A stretch of 64,000 nucleotides of DNA from Pelagihabitans sp963710535 (lineage in GTDB: Bacteria > Bacteroidota > Bacteroidia > Flavobacteriales > Flavobacteriaceae): assembly GCA_963710535.1 (NCBI GenBank), contig CAVQAW010000007.1:434001-498000 (forward strand), given 5' to 3'. This document shows, one piece after another, positions 1 to 9,142 of this stretch (position 1 is the first letter of the stretch; every line of letters starts with the position of its first letter). The position numbers were made by a program, and so were the translations under genes. The notes beneath the pieces were generated by a model. That model made no database searches, was not told where the DNA came from, and saw only the letters and a list, made by a program, of their open reading frames with translations.

Positions 1-1120
1 GTCCCATCGTGGAAACATTGACGAACGATTTGCCATCATAGCGATTGAGCCCCAACCAACCCCCGAACCAAAGATTTCCTGCTTTATCCTCAAAGATACT
101 TTGTATGGCATCACTGACAAGACCGTCCTTTTTTTGAAAATTGGTAAATGTTTTTCCATCGTAGCGGTACACCCCAAAATTTTTTACGGGAAACCAGATA
201 CCGCCCTTGCTGTCTTGATATAGGTGCCATACCTCGGTGCCTTCGAGTCCGTATTGCTGGCTCATGTTCTCGAACGTTTTACCATCGTAACGGCAGAGTC
301 CATTATGGGTGGTGGCAAACCATATCGTGCCGTCATTACCCTCAAGAATGCTGTTCACATTGTTGTTGCATAGGCCCTGTTGTTCCGATAGGTTGAACAG
401 GGACTTTCCATCATACCTATAGGCCCCTCCGTTGGTGCCAAACCACATCTGACCCTTGCGGTCTTCCATGATGCTGTGCACGATCTTGGCACTTGAAACG
501 CCCCTGCTGGGATCGGGTTTGGCCTCAGGAATGGCAAATACGGAAAATGATACCCCATCAAAACGACACACCCCTTGCAGCGTACCGATCCAAATGATCC
601 CGTTACGGTCAATGGCCATACTCCAAATATCATTGTGGATCAAGCCATCCTTTTCGGTAAAATTGGTAAAAGAACGACCGTCAAATTTGGTAAGTCCTTG
701 TTCGGTGCCGAACCAAACATTGCCATCCTTATCCTCCACGATTCCCCTTACTGCCAAACCGCCGAACCCTTCATTGATCGAGAAATACTCGAGCTTACTC
801 CCATCGAATCGGATGACGCCATCGCCATTGGTGCCGAACCATAGATTTCCTTGTTTGTCTTGAAAAATCCTTCGCACGAAATCGCTGATGCGTTGGGGCT
901 CGAGCAAAGGCATGCCATAGTTTTGGTTGGCACGTTCCAATTCCTTTATCGAGCTATCGTTGGCACTGGTCTTTGACCCATCCCCATATTTATCGAGACT
1001 ATCTTTGGGCACCGTGGTGTTGACTTGTCCGTTACATGAAATTATAAAAGTAGACAAGAGTAGCATCAGATATATCGGTACAACGGTTCTATGCCTGGTT
1101 TTTCCCTTTTCTAACTGCAT
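1..1120 (-). CDS. Ligand-binding beta-propeller lipoprotein (two-component-regulator propeller repeats), 3' end outside window
   Basis: The frame is open from the ATG at 1118-1120 to the left edge, about 373 residues with no stop. Residues 1-29 form a lipoprotein signal: a basic start, a hydrophobic run and IISC. From about residue 75 the protein is a series of repeats of roughly 40-48 residues. Each has a W-F-G-T (or W-I-G-T, W-F-A-T, W-F-P-V) strand followed by a G-x-x-R-[FY]-D-G turn, which is the Reg_prop type of propeller blade. At least seven blades are visible. In Bacteroidota such propellers sense ligands in hybrid histidine kinases, but a lipoprotein signal argues for a free or anchored periplasmic protein here. 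What follows the propeller lies outside the window, so a kinase or LytTR-like C-terminus cannot be excluded. Confidence 0.8.
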   Translation of the reverse strand, partial: MQLEKGKTRHRTVVPIYLMLLLSTFIISCNGQVNTTVPKDSLDKYGDGSKTSANDSSIKELERANQNYGMPLLEPQRISDFVRRIFQDKQGNLWFGTNGDGVIRFDGSKLEYFSINEGFGGLAVRGIVEDKDGNVWFGTEQGLTKFDGRSFTNFTEKDGLIHNDIWSMAIDRNGIIWIGTLQGVCRFDGVSFSVFAIPEAKPDPSRGVSSAKIVHSIMEDRKGQMWFGTNGGAYRYDGKSLFNLSEQQGLCNNNVNSILEGNDGTIWFATTHNGLCRYDGKTFENMSQQYGLEGTEVWHLYQDSKGGIWFPVKNFGVYRYDGKTFTNFQKKDGLVSDAIQSIFEDKAGNLWFGGWLGLNRYDGKSFVNVSTMG

Positions 1121-1519
1121 ATATTTACAATTGGTCTTTTTTCATTCTACTTTTCAGCTTAGTCGAGCTCGGCAATGTAGGCCAATGCATCGCAGCCTGG
1201 CCATCCTTGCGATTTCCAATAAGGAACTAAGATAACGATTCAATAGATGCGCTGCCATGTTGCGTTTCCCGAAGGCGATCCGCTTTTTTTTCGGATAGGT
1301 TTCGAATGAAGTTGCCATATCGTCTCGATTCATTTGGCTTGCAACCCGCGCAGAACCCATTTCCCATCATTTCAATGGCGTTTTACGGGTGTTGGGGCTC
1401 CTCCGTGCGGCATCATAAGCTCCATTGATAAGCTCATAAGACTTACAAATAATTATTTAAAATTTATGCCCTTCGAATGTCGTAAATTTGAGAGTAAGAA
1501 CAGTCTAAATCTACCGAAA
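1121..1519. other. Divergent intergenic region between the propeller lipoprotein and katG
   Basis: About 400 bases without a convincing gene. Short open frames here have unnatural composition. The right end carries a candidate katG promoter (1483-1490). No repeat, RNA gene or strong hairpin was seen in the rest. Confidence 0.5.
1483..1490 (+). promoter_or_regulatory. Candidate katG -7 box (TAAATTTG)
   Basis: TAAATTTG fits the Bacteroidota -7 consensus TAnnTTTG exactly and lies 30 bases before the proposed katG ATG. The -33 region has only a weak TTTAT match. There is no Shine-Dalgarno sequence, as is usual in this phylum. Confidence 0.45.
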
Positions 1520-3761
1520 ATGGAAAATAAATCACATCCGGGTGCAACCGGCATCGACATGAACGATGCCAGCATGTGCCCTTTTTTGAATGGGGAAATG
1601 AAGCAAGCGGCCGGAGGGGGCACCACGAATCGCGACTGGTGGCCCAATTCCCTAAATCTAAATATCCTGCGCCAACATTCTGAGTTGGCCGATCCCATGG
1701 ACAAGGATTTCGATTATGCCGAGGCATTCAAAAGCCTTGACCTTGAGGCCGTCAAAACCGATCTCAGGAAGCTGATGACCGATTCACAGGATTGGTGGCC
1801 GGCCGATTACGGCCACTACGGACCTTTCTTCATACGAATGGCCTGGCATGCCGCCGGAACCTATCGGATTGCTGACGGTCGCGGAGGTGGCGGTACAGGG
1901 GCACAGCGGTTCGCCCCATTGAACAGTTGGCCCGATAATGCCAATCTCGATAAGGCCAGGGTGCTTCTTTGGCCCATCAAACAGAAATACGGTAAAAAAA
2001 TCTCTTGGGCCGATTTGTTGATCCTGACCGGGAATGTGGCCCATGAATCCATGGGCTTGCCGATGTATGGCTTTGCCGGTGGCCGGGAAGATATTTGGCA
2101 GCCCGAAGAAGATATTTATTGGGGTTCTGAAGCACAATGGTTGGGCAACAAGGAACGCTACAATGAAAAAGGGGAATTGGAAAGACAAATGGGCGCTGCC
2201 CATATGGGGTTGATCTATGTAAATCCTGAAGGCCCCAACAAAAATCCCGACCCAGTGGCCGCTGCCCATGATATACGGGAGACCTTTGGCCGAATGGCCA
2301 TGAACGACTATGAGACGGTCGCTTTGATCGCCGGGGGGCATACCTTCGGAAAGACACATGGGGCCGCCAGTGATGCAGAATTTTTGGAAGCCGAACCCGC
2401 AGGAGCATCCATAGAAATGCAGAGTCTGGGATGGAAAAGCAATTTTAAAACCGGTAAAGGGACCGATGCGATTACCAGTGGATTGGAAGGCGCATGGACA
2501 GATACCCCAATCAAATGGAGCCATAAATACCTTGAAAATTTGTTCGGCTACGAATGGGAATTGACCAAGAGTCCGGCAGGGGCATGGCAGTACCAGCCCA
2601 AAGATGGTGCTGGTGCAGGCACGGTGCCTGATGCACAAGACCCCAACAAGAAACACGCACCATTTATGTTGGTAACAGACCTCTCCCTAAGGATGGATCC
2701 CGCTTATGAGAAGGTTTCGAGACATTTTCTTGAAAATCCGCAAGAATTCAAGGAAGCCTATCAAAAAGCCTGGTTCAAATTGACCCATCGCGACATGGGG
2801 CCGAAGTCCCGTTTCCTGGGTCCTGAAGTGCCCAAAGAAGATTTGATCTGGCAAGATCCCGTTCCGGCGGTGAACCACGAACTAATCGATAACAAGGATG
2901 TGGAAAGTTTGAAAAAAACCATCCTGGCCTCCGGCTTATCCATTGATGCACTTGGTTGGTGCGGCTTGGGCTTCTGCTTCCACCTTCAGGGGGTCCGACA
3001 AAAGGGGCGGTGCCAATGGGGCCCGCGTTCGTTTGGCGCCCCAGAACCATTGGGAAGTGAACAACCCCGTGCAATTGGGCAGGGTATTGGATGTGCTTAC
3101 CCAGGTTCAGGAAAATTTCAACAATGCCCAAAAAGGAAACAAAAAAGTTTCCTTGGCGGATCTGATCGTTTTGGGAGGCTGCGCCGCTGTTGAAAAAGCG
3201 GCCAAGGATGCCGGGCATGTGCTCACCGTTCCTTTCGCTCCGGGCCGTACCGATGCCACCGAGGAAATGACCGATGCAGAGGCCTTTGAAGTTCTTGAAC
3301 CGTTCGCTGATGGCTTCCGAAATTACCTTAAAGCGAAGACAACGGTTAAAACTGAAGAACTGTTGGTAGACAAAGCCCAACTCATGACACTGACCGCACC
3401 GGAATTGACCGTATTGATAGGGGGCATGCGTGCGCTCAACGCCAATTTCGACGGCTCCAAGCATGGTATATTGACAAAGCGGCCAGGTACCCTGACCAAC
3501 GATTTCTTTGTAAACCTGCTCGACATGGGCAACGAATGGAAGGCGGTAAATGCCGACCAAGAGGTTTTCGAGGGACGTGACCGCAAAACAGGGGCAGTGA
3601 AATGGACAGGAACCCGCGTGGATCTGATTTTCGGTTCAAATTCGGAGCTTCGAGCCCTGGCAGAAGTATATGCGTGTAACGATGCCAAAGACAAGTTCGT
3701 GAAAGACTTTGTGAAGGCATGGGACAAGGTGATGAACCTCGATCGTTTTGAACTGCGTTGA
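1520..3761 (+). pseudogene. katG: Catalase-peroxidase KatG, split by one +1 frameshift
   Basis: Bifunctional heme catalase-peroxidase that removes hydrogen peroxide. The ATG at 1520 gives the usual KatG N-terminus (an ENKSHPG start, a DWWPN motif); the frame is open further upstream but without likeness to the family. Distal residues are R106, W109 and H110. The W109-Y233-M259 set matches the cross-linked triad of the family, and H274 in GGHTFG is the proximal heme ligand. At 2951-2955 (cttgg) one extra base moves the frame. The first frame then runs into nonsense to 3193, while the +1 frame continues with the C-terminal domain (AWASASTFRGSDKRGG) to 3761. With the extra base removed the protein is 746 residues, normal for KatG. 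A terminator follows. OxyR is encoded at 50-51 kb and could control it. The break may be a sequencing error. Confidence 0.93.
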
Positions 3762-3814
3762 TCTTTGGAAAGTCTGGCATGGTCCAGGCAACGCTTGAAA
3801 AACAATCATTATAG

Positions 3815-3852
3815 AATTGGTGGTCCGACAACGGGCCACCAATTTTGTTTTA
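3815..3852 (+). terminator. Rho-independent terminator after katG
   Basis: A 13-base stem, AATTGGTGGTCCG against CGGGCCACCAATT with one G-T pair, a 4-base loop (acaa) and then TTTGTTTT. It lies 53 bases past the katG stop. The A-rich left flank means it may also stop transcription coming from the other side. Confidence 0.8.
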
Positions 3853-3934
3853 AGATAAAAAATAAGCTTTTGGGAACTGGTATATGGTTCTGGTTCCCCC
3901 ATCTTTTTGTCTCAGATCGACATTCGAATGTGAT

Positions 3935-4372
3935 TTAGAAATAGTTGAAGAACAGTTCAATCGCATTGCCAAGGATAAAACCCATCAAAGCACCTATCAC
4001 GGAGATACGGCCCAAACCGAACGCATTGGAAAAGGCGATCCAGAGCGACACCAGCGCGCAAACTATAAATAGAAGCATTGCGTACAAAGGAACGCTGCTG
4101 GTAAAAAGTCCGATGAGGTTAAAAAAAGGGTCCAATAAAGCGGTGAAAGCGAACACGGCAAGGGTAAAGTTGGCCTTGGCATGTGGTATGGCAAGATAAA
4201 TCCCGGCCACCAATAGCTCAACACAAATGGCCATAGGGCCAAATTGGTTGTAATATTCCGACTTAAAATAGGCTTCCAAACCCTCGGGAAATGCTATCCT
4301 TCCAAAAAAGATAACGCCTAGCACGAGTGCCAAGATGATGAACGAGAAGGCGATGATCTGTCTTATTTTCAT
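3935..4372 (-). CDS. Multi-pass membrane protein of unknown function
   Basis: 145 residues, mostly hydrophobic, with about four transmembrane helices (roughly residues 5-27, 46-66, 70-92 and 95-140, the last stretch long enough for two). Charged residues sit in the short loops. No motif was recognised. It stands alone on the minus strand, convergent with katG, with the katG terminator between them. The start is the only ATG ahead of the first helix. Confidence 0.6.
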   Translation of the reverse strand: MKIRQIIAFSFIILALVLGVIFFGRIAFPEGLEAYFKSEYYNQFGPMAICVELLVAGIYLAIPHAKANFTLAVFAFTALLDPFFNLIGLFTSSVPLYAMLLFIVCALVSLWIAFSNAFGLGRISVIGALMGFILGNAIELFFNYF

Positions 4373-4584
4373 TGGCGAAACATGGGTTCAACAACGCTTT
4401 ACCACCCTTAAAAGTTAATCATTATTCCAAAATTGGGGTAAAAAGGGAGTGCCGATGGCACATTTTAGGTATTTTCCTGTTTTCGCGCCAGCGCTAGCTT
4501 TAGCAGAGGTTGGGTTTTGGTCCATAAGCGCTAAGCGTGTTTTTCGAAAGAATTTGATCATAACATAATTTCTGTTTGTTGTCT

Positions 4585-4736
4585 GGTCGAGCGGAGTCGA
4601 GACCTATTTGGGCGTATTCATTTTATAAAGGTGTTTTATTTTAACGTCTCGGTTAGGATGAGGTCTCGACTCCGCTCGACCTGACATTGCTCGACTCCGC
4701 TCGACCTGACATTGCCCGGCCCCGCCCGACCTGACC
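4585..4736. repeat. Intergenic repeat element: 21-base inverted repeat plus tandem 25-base units
   Basis: 4585-4605 and 4661-4681 are exact reverse complements over 21 bases (core tcgagcggagtcgaga) enclosing 55 bases. The right arm opens a tandem array with units at 4666-4690 and 4691-4715 that are identical over 25 bases. A third, degraded unit at 4716-4736 differs from the others only by four A:T to G:C transitions in the first 20 bases. The element fills much of the gene-free stretch 4373-4811; the remainder shows nothing else. It resembles the dispersed palindromic repeats common between genes in marine flavobacteria. Confidence 0.75.
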
Positions 4737-4811
4737 TATTTATTCAATACGCTCGTTTTTTATTTTGGTGGATCAGTCGATTGCCTATCAGCGATTTTGA
4801 GATGTTGGTCG

Positions 4812-5168
4812 TTAAACCTCCTGCCCGAATGTCAACAAATTATGGTCTGGATCGAGCAATGAAAATTCTTTTTGCCCCCAGGGTTTTAATTGTAAGGGCG
4901 CATTGGGGTGTATGGGCACTTTCCTGTCGAGAAAGGAACGGTACAGGCCATCGATGTTGTCGGTTCTGATATAGACCATCCCGTAATTCTCTTTCGGGTC
5001 AAGGTCTTTAAATTCAAAAAAATGGATTTGGATCTGGTCTTTCCAAACCATCAAATAACCATCGAAGTCGGCGCTGCCAAAGACTTCAAACCCCAGTTTG
5101 TTGATATAGTAGTCCATGGTCACGGTCTTGTTTCGCATGGGCAGCTTTGGATGGATCTCGGTGAGCAT
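4812..5168 (-). CDS. VOC-fold protein (glyoxalase / bleomycin-resistance type)
   Basis: 118 residues, one vicinal-oxygen-chelate domain: an N-terminal IHPKLP strand, YYINKLGFEVFG, a central H-F-F-E-F strand and a C-terminal FSLLDPDHNLLTFGQ strand. Candidate metal or ligand positions are H6, H49 and E101. The bleomycin-resistance subgroup binds drugs rather than catalysing a reaction, so the role is open. Last gene of a three-gene minus-strand operon (VOC, methyltransferase, VOC), 23 bases after the methyltransferase stop. Confidence 0.8.
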   Translation of the reverse strand: MLTEIHPKLPMRNKTVTMDYYINKLGFEVFGSADFDGYLMVWKDQIQIHFFEFKDLDPKENYGMVYIRTDNIDGLYRSFLDRKVPIHPNAPLQLKPWGQKEFSLLDPDHNLLTFGQEV

Positions 5169-5191
5169 AATAGTTTTTCTAAATCTATCGA

Positions 5192-5902
5192 TTATTTTTT
5201 AACAAAGACCATACAATGCTGCCAGGGCAGGTTGCCTAAGTTGCGTTCAAGTATCATCCCCGCCGCCTGCATTTCTATCACGGCCTGTTTTTCGGTCATT
5301 TTATGAAGTTTCTTGATGGGAACGGCATCATCTTCACCACGGTATTCGATCAAAAATAGCTTGCCATCCGCCCTTAAGGCCTTTTTTATGGAGAGGATCA
5401 TTTCGAGGGGATGGTCGAACTCGTGGTATACATCGACGAGGAGTACCTTATCGACCGAATTTTCAGGCAGGTTCACATCGATATCGCTCCCTTTGATGGG
5501 CATCACGTTCCTCACCTTCCCAAGGTCTTTTTTTTTGCGGAGTGCTGCCAACATTTCCTCTTGGATATCAACGGCATAGATCAAGCCATCGCCTGCCATG
5601 GGCGCCATTTTAAAGACGTGGTAACCCGATCCCGCCCCAATATCCGCTATATCGTCACCAGGAACAATGTTCATGTTGCGCAATAATTTTGTGGTGTTTT
5701 CTTCTTGCTCGCGTTCAGGACGTTCGAGCCAACCCATTCCCTGATACCCCATCACATAGGCGATTTCCCGCCCCATATACCATTTTCCAATCCCGTTCGG
5801 GTCTCCCGATTTATAGGTGTAGTTTTCAGTTGGGGTCGATCCTTGGGCATGACACCCAGTCAATGACATCACCAAACTGAACAGAAGCAGTGCCCGAGCC
5901 AT
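5192..5902 (-). CDS. Exported class I SAM-dependent methyltransferase (lipoprotein)
   Basis: About 236 residues from the ATG at 5902. This start puts a lipoprotein signal at the N-terminus (ARALLLF then LTGCHAQ); an ATG at 5926 is in frame but overlaps the upstream gene and adds a non-signal-like stretch. The fold is a Rossmann methyltransferase with motif I DIADIGAGSGYH, an acidic strand YAVDIQ and post-motif VDKVLLVDVYHEF. Methyltransferases with export signals are found repeatedly in Bacteroidota, but a substrate and a periplasmic SAM source are not known. It sits between two VOC genes on one transcript. Confidence 0.8.
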   Translation of the reverse strand: MARALLLFSLVMSLTGCHAQGSTPTENYTYKSGDPNGIGKWYMGREIAYVMGYQGMGWLERPEREQEENTTKLLRNMNIVPGDDIADIGAGSGYHVFKMAPMAGDGLIYAVDIQEEMLAALRKKKDLGKVRNVMPIKGSDIDVNLPENSVDKVLLVDVYHEFDHPLEMILSIKKALRADGKLFLIEYRGEDDAVPIKKLHKMTEKQAVIEMQAAGMILERNLGNLPWQHCMVFVKK

Positions 5903-5910
5903 TGTATTGC

Positions 5911-6258
5911 TTATTGATCTGACCATACCGCGAGTTCGTTATTAGATGGATCCAGGAAATGAAATCGATGGCCTCCGGGAAAGGAAAAAATATCTTTTGA
6001 AATCGTGCCTTTACACTTAAGAACGGTATTTTTTGATTTTTCAAGATTTTTGGAATAAAGAACGATCAAGGCACCATTTCTAATTTTTCGTTCGGTCCTC
6101 TCAAAACCACCATCAAGTCCACTCGCGGAGAAGGCCACATAATCGGGTCCGTAATCGGTAAAAGTCCAGCCAAAAGCCTTGGCATAAAATGCTTTGGTCT
6201 TTTCAAGGTCATTGGCTTTGAATTCTACATAGTTGATGTGATTTTCATTCAAGCCCAT
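5911..6258 (-). CDS. VOC family protein
   Basis: 115 residues with the single-domain VOC pattern: NYVEFKANDLEKTKAFY, FGWTFTDYGPDYVAF, and a C-terminal FPGGHRFHFLDPSNNELAVWS strand. This subgroup is usually annotated as glyoxalase-like, without a known substrate. First gene of the operon, with the methyltransferase start 8 bases after its stop. Confidence 0.82.
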   Translation of the reverse strand: MGLNENHINYVEFKANDLEKTKAFYAKAFGWTFTDYGPDYVAFSASGLDGGFERTERKIRNGALIVLYSKNLEKSKNTVLKCKGTISKDIFSFPGGHRFHFLDPSNNELAVWSDQ

Positions 6259-6521
6259 CTGAAATAAGTTAGATTAACGCAGCAATAGCATGACTAAATT
6301 ATTAAAATTATGCCTATCAATTACCGTGAAGGGCAAGATAGCAAGCCGATTCCCAATTATTTTGATTTTACCGAAGTGGACCTTGATAACCTGACCTATC
6401 CTTTTATCTTTTGACCAACCATCCATTCTGGTCATTCCTGGATGTTGCGGATGATTAAAAAAACCATATATTGAGCGTGATAGTATGATTTGAAACAAAA
6501 CCACATTTTAAACCGACACTT

Positions 6522-7067
6522 ATGAAAACGCTCAGAATATTTTGGAAAACAGCATTGGCAATTGGCATTTTAGTTTACAGCGCCAATGTGTTTTCACAGG
6601 CCACCGATGTTATGGTTGTAGACAGCGTCGCCAATGAACAAAGCCGTTTGAAATTTGGCTTCGGGTTCGGTCTTAACTTTGTAGGGGGTACCAATATCAG
6701 CATTGCCCCCAATTTGATCTACGGCGTGAGCGAAAAAGTGAGTTTGGGAGGCGGAATCCAGGGAAGTTATGCCAGTATCAAAGATTTGCAAAACACCACC
6801 ACTTTCGGGTTCAATATCATAGGCCAGTACAGTCCTGTCAGAAAATTAACGACCCTGTTGGAATTCACTGAGCTAAGGGTATCCACCAAAACGGAAACCC
6901 CTACAGGAACAGACACAGAAAAATATTGGGATACGGCCTTGTTCGTTGGGGCAGGTTTCAATGTTACCAACAACATCGCCATTGGCGCCAAATACAATCT
7001 ATTGTACGACGAAGACGAAAGCGTGTACACCAGTCCGATTATCCCCTTTGTAAATATCACCTTTTAG
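6522..7067 (+). CDS. Small outer-membrane beta-barrel protein
   Basis: 181 residues. A signal peptide (residues 1-25, ending VFSQA) is followed by a short linker and alternating hydrophobic/polar strands (KFGFGFGLNFVGG, VSLGGGIQGSYA, NIAIGAKYNLLYD). The chain ends in VNITF, the terminal aromatic residue expected of an outer-membrane barrel. The length fits an eight-strand barrel. Substrate or role is not visible. Monocistronic and convergent with the DUF885 gene. Confidence 0.7.
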   Translation: MKTLRIFWKTALAIGILVYSANVFSQATDVMVVDSVANEQSRLKFGFGFGLNFVGGTNISIAPNLIYGVSEKVSLGGGIQGSYASIKDLQNTTTFGFNIIGQYSPVRKLTTLLEFTELRVSTKTETPTGTDTEKYWDTALFVGAGFNVTNNIAIGAKYNLLYDEDESVYTSPIIPFVNITF

Positions 7068-7214
7068 CGATTCGAGTCTTGATCTACCAACCCCTCACCT
7101 CCAAACCTCCAAAGGGGACCAGTACTTAATTCCAATGGGCCATGCAAGGCACGCTGCCCAGCTTGCAGGCGTCTTGAGATTTTGGATAGGGTTATGGTTT
7201 TATCAATATGTCGG

Positions 7215-8878
7215 CTAGTTACGATCACCGATAGTGTTTATTTCACCATCGTTCCCCGTCAACTGCCAATGCCCCAAAGAAACGGGGATGTTTCCTATAG
7301 CGTTCATTTGATCGAAAAAATCTTTGATTTTAAACGGTTTGCCTTCGGCCTCCATTTTTTTGGCATAGTCGGCCAAGGCTTCCTTGATCAAATATTTCCC
7401 GCTTATGTAACTACTGCCATAGCCCGGTTGTCTAAGGTAGAAATGTTGCTCGAAGATAAGCAGTTCCTTTTCGGTTTTCATCCACCCCCTAGGCGTAAAT
7501 TCAGAATGGATCCCGCCCGCTTCTTCCATGGTCATCTCATTGCTATGGGCGTATAATGAACCCAGACCCCTTGCCGCACGTTGCGCGATCATGATGTAAA
7601 CGATTTCCCTCGATCGTGGGGAACCGTCATATAGACCGGCATCCATGAACATTTCTTCGACCGCGGTGGCCATGCCCTCGTTTCGTGAATCAAAAATGTT
7701 ATATAGCAACGGCCCTTTCCTGATTTCGCTTTTATGGGGCTCCTTATCCATACGCGCCAATTCGAACCAATGATAAAAATGGGAAAATAGGGGTCTTGGA
7801 TCCAGGTGGGCCGTAATCCAAAAGAAGTTGCGTGTTTCTTTGGGGACATAGCTTCCCAGATGTTCCCTTAAAGCCGGTTCGAAATAGTCTTTCACGGTAA
7901 CGATTTCCTGTTCTTTTAGAAAGTCCATCAAGCTGGTGGCCGACCGATCGGCCAGTGCGACTATATTCTTCTTCGGAACCGGCATCCGCCATTACCGGTA
8001 AGGCCCTGTTCCGGTGCTCTTCCAATTTCAGGGCGGTCCATGCGCTGGCCAGTTCGCTTTTCAAAAGCATCACCTCATCGTCCCAGGTCATGGGCAACAA
8101 GTGCACATTTTGTATGTACCAGGTATAATTTTCTTTCCCTATGCCCGACGGGCCCGTCTTTTGATCGGCCTGAGCCAGGAGCCAATCGCTTAAATCATCT
8201 GTAGCGGCAATGGCCTCGTTCAATATCTTGACCAACTCTGGATCGGATTTGACATCTTCTTTTTCAAGCAAAGCTTTGAGATCGGCTGATTGGACTTTTA
8301 TATCACGGATCCCGGCCCGCCAAAGTTCTTTGGCGTTGCCCGTCAGGTTTACTTTGGCCTGGGCATTCAAAGGTGCAATAACCTTTAGGTCGGCAATCAA
8401 TCGTTCTTTTTCATTGGCACTTAAAGGAAATGCATAGGTCCATAATTCGGTGGTCCTATGATGGGTAGGGCCCTCATGGGCAGGTACATCGCTTCGTTCT
8501 GTCCAAATCGATTTATAAAATGCCGGGTCGCGCTCCCAGGGTTTTAGAATATGATAGTTGAAATCATAACCGTTCATTTCCGCCCACACGATATACCAAT
8601 CGACCTGTTGTTCAATGGGCCAGGTCGATTTATCCATGGCGTTGAGCCGGGCTGCGAAGGGTTTCAAAGGCAGCCCACCGGCTGTCGAAAGTGGCCTTGG
8701 TATAATCGGGGGCCCCCTCTTTTAACGGGGGTTTCTCAAAAGAGCGCCATGTCTTAAAAAGGGCGACGAGATCGTTATAGTCGGTTGAAACCGAAGTGGA
8801 ATTCCCTATTTCTTGCCCCTTCGTTCCAAAGGTAAGCACCATAAAAAATACCAAGCCAAATAGTTTCTTTGTGTTCAT
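7215..8878 (-). pseudogene. DUF885-type exported protein, broken by two frameshifts
   Basis: Three overlapping minus-strand frames make up one gene of about 554 residues. It starts at the ATG at 8878 with a signal peptide (KKLFGLVFFMVLTFGTKGQ). Family-like motifs run across the breaks: VDWYIVWAEMNGYDF, PWERDPAFY, KLEEHRNRALPV, EIVTVKDYFEPALR, and a C-terminal segment with EEAGGIHSEF. The first shift (+1) lies within 8650-8675, where FETL switches to AARLNAMDKS. The second (-1) lies near 7957, where GSEEEYSR switches to ALADRS. DUF885 proteins are thought to be exported hydrolases or peptidases, but the reaction here is unknown. The two shifts have opposite sign and the coding sequence is otherwise undamaged, which suggests sequence error over long-term decay. 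Confidence 0.7.
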
Positions 8879-9095
8879 ATCATGGGTCGTTCTGAACGGA
8901 AAGATAATCATTCAAAATAAAATTGGCGCAATGAGCTGCGACCGGAAAGGATTGGCCGAAGCTGAATGGAATCCTTTTGGAATTGGCATCAAGTGCGGCA
9001 ATATTGATTTTCTTGTATTCAGATTTTACATTTAAAATATGCTGATTATCCTTTGTGCAGGAACGGCATGTTGGGATTTAGAACAAAACCAGAAA

Positions 9096-9120
9096 CGGGG
9101 ATTTTTATCCCCGCTTTTTA
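9096..9120 (-). terminator. Hairpin between the esterase and DUF885 genes
   Basis: Stem CGGGGAT / ATCCCCG with loop TTTT, followed by CTTTTTA on the plus strand and TTTCTGGTTTT on the minus strand. It lies 23 bases past the stop of the minus-strand esterase, so the likely job is to end that transcript. The rest of 8879-9142 shows nothing else. Confidence 0.5.
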
Positions 9121-9142
9121 AATGTTTTGGATTTTTGGAACA

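Noticed and set aside
1154..1360. 68-residue minus-strand frame before katG
   Set aside because: Random-looking composition and no family likeness; it occupies a divergent promoter region.
6274..6504. 76-residue minus-strand frame upstream of the VOC gene
   Set aside because: Composition is not protein-like, there is no start context, and it overlaps the likely leader of the VOC operon.
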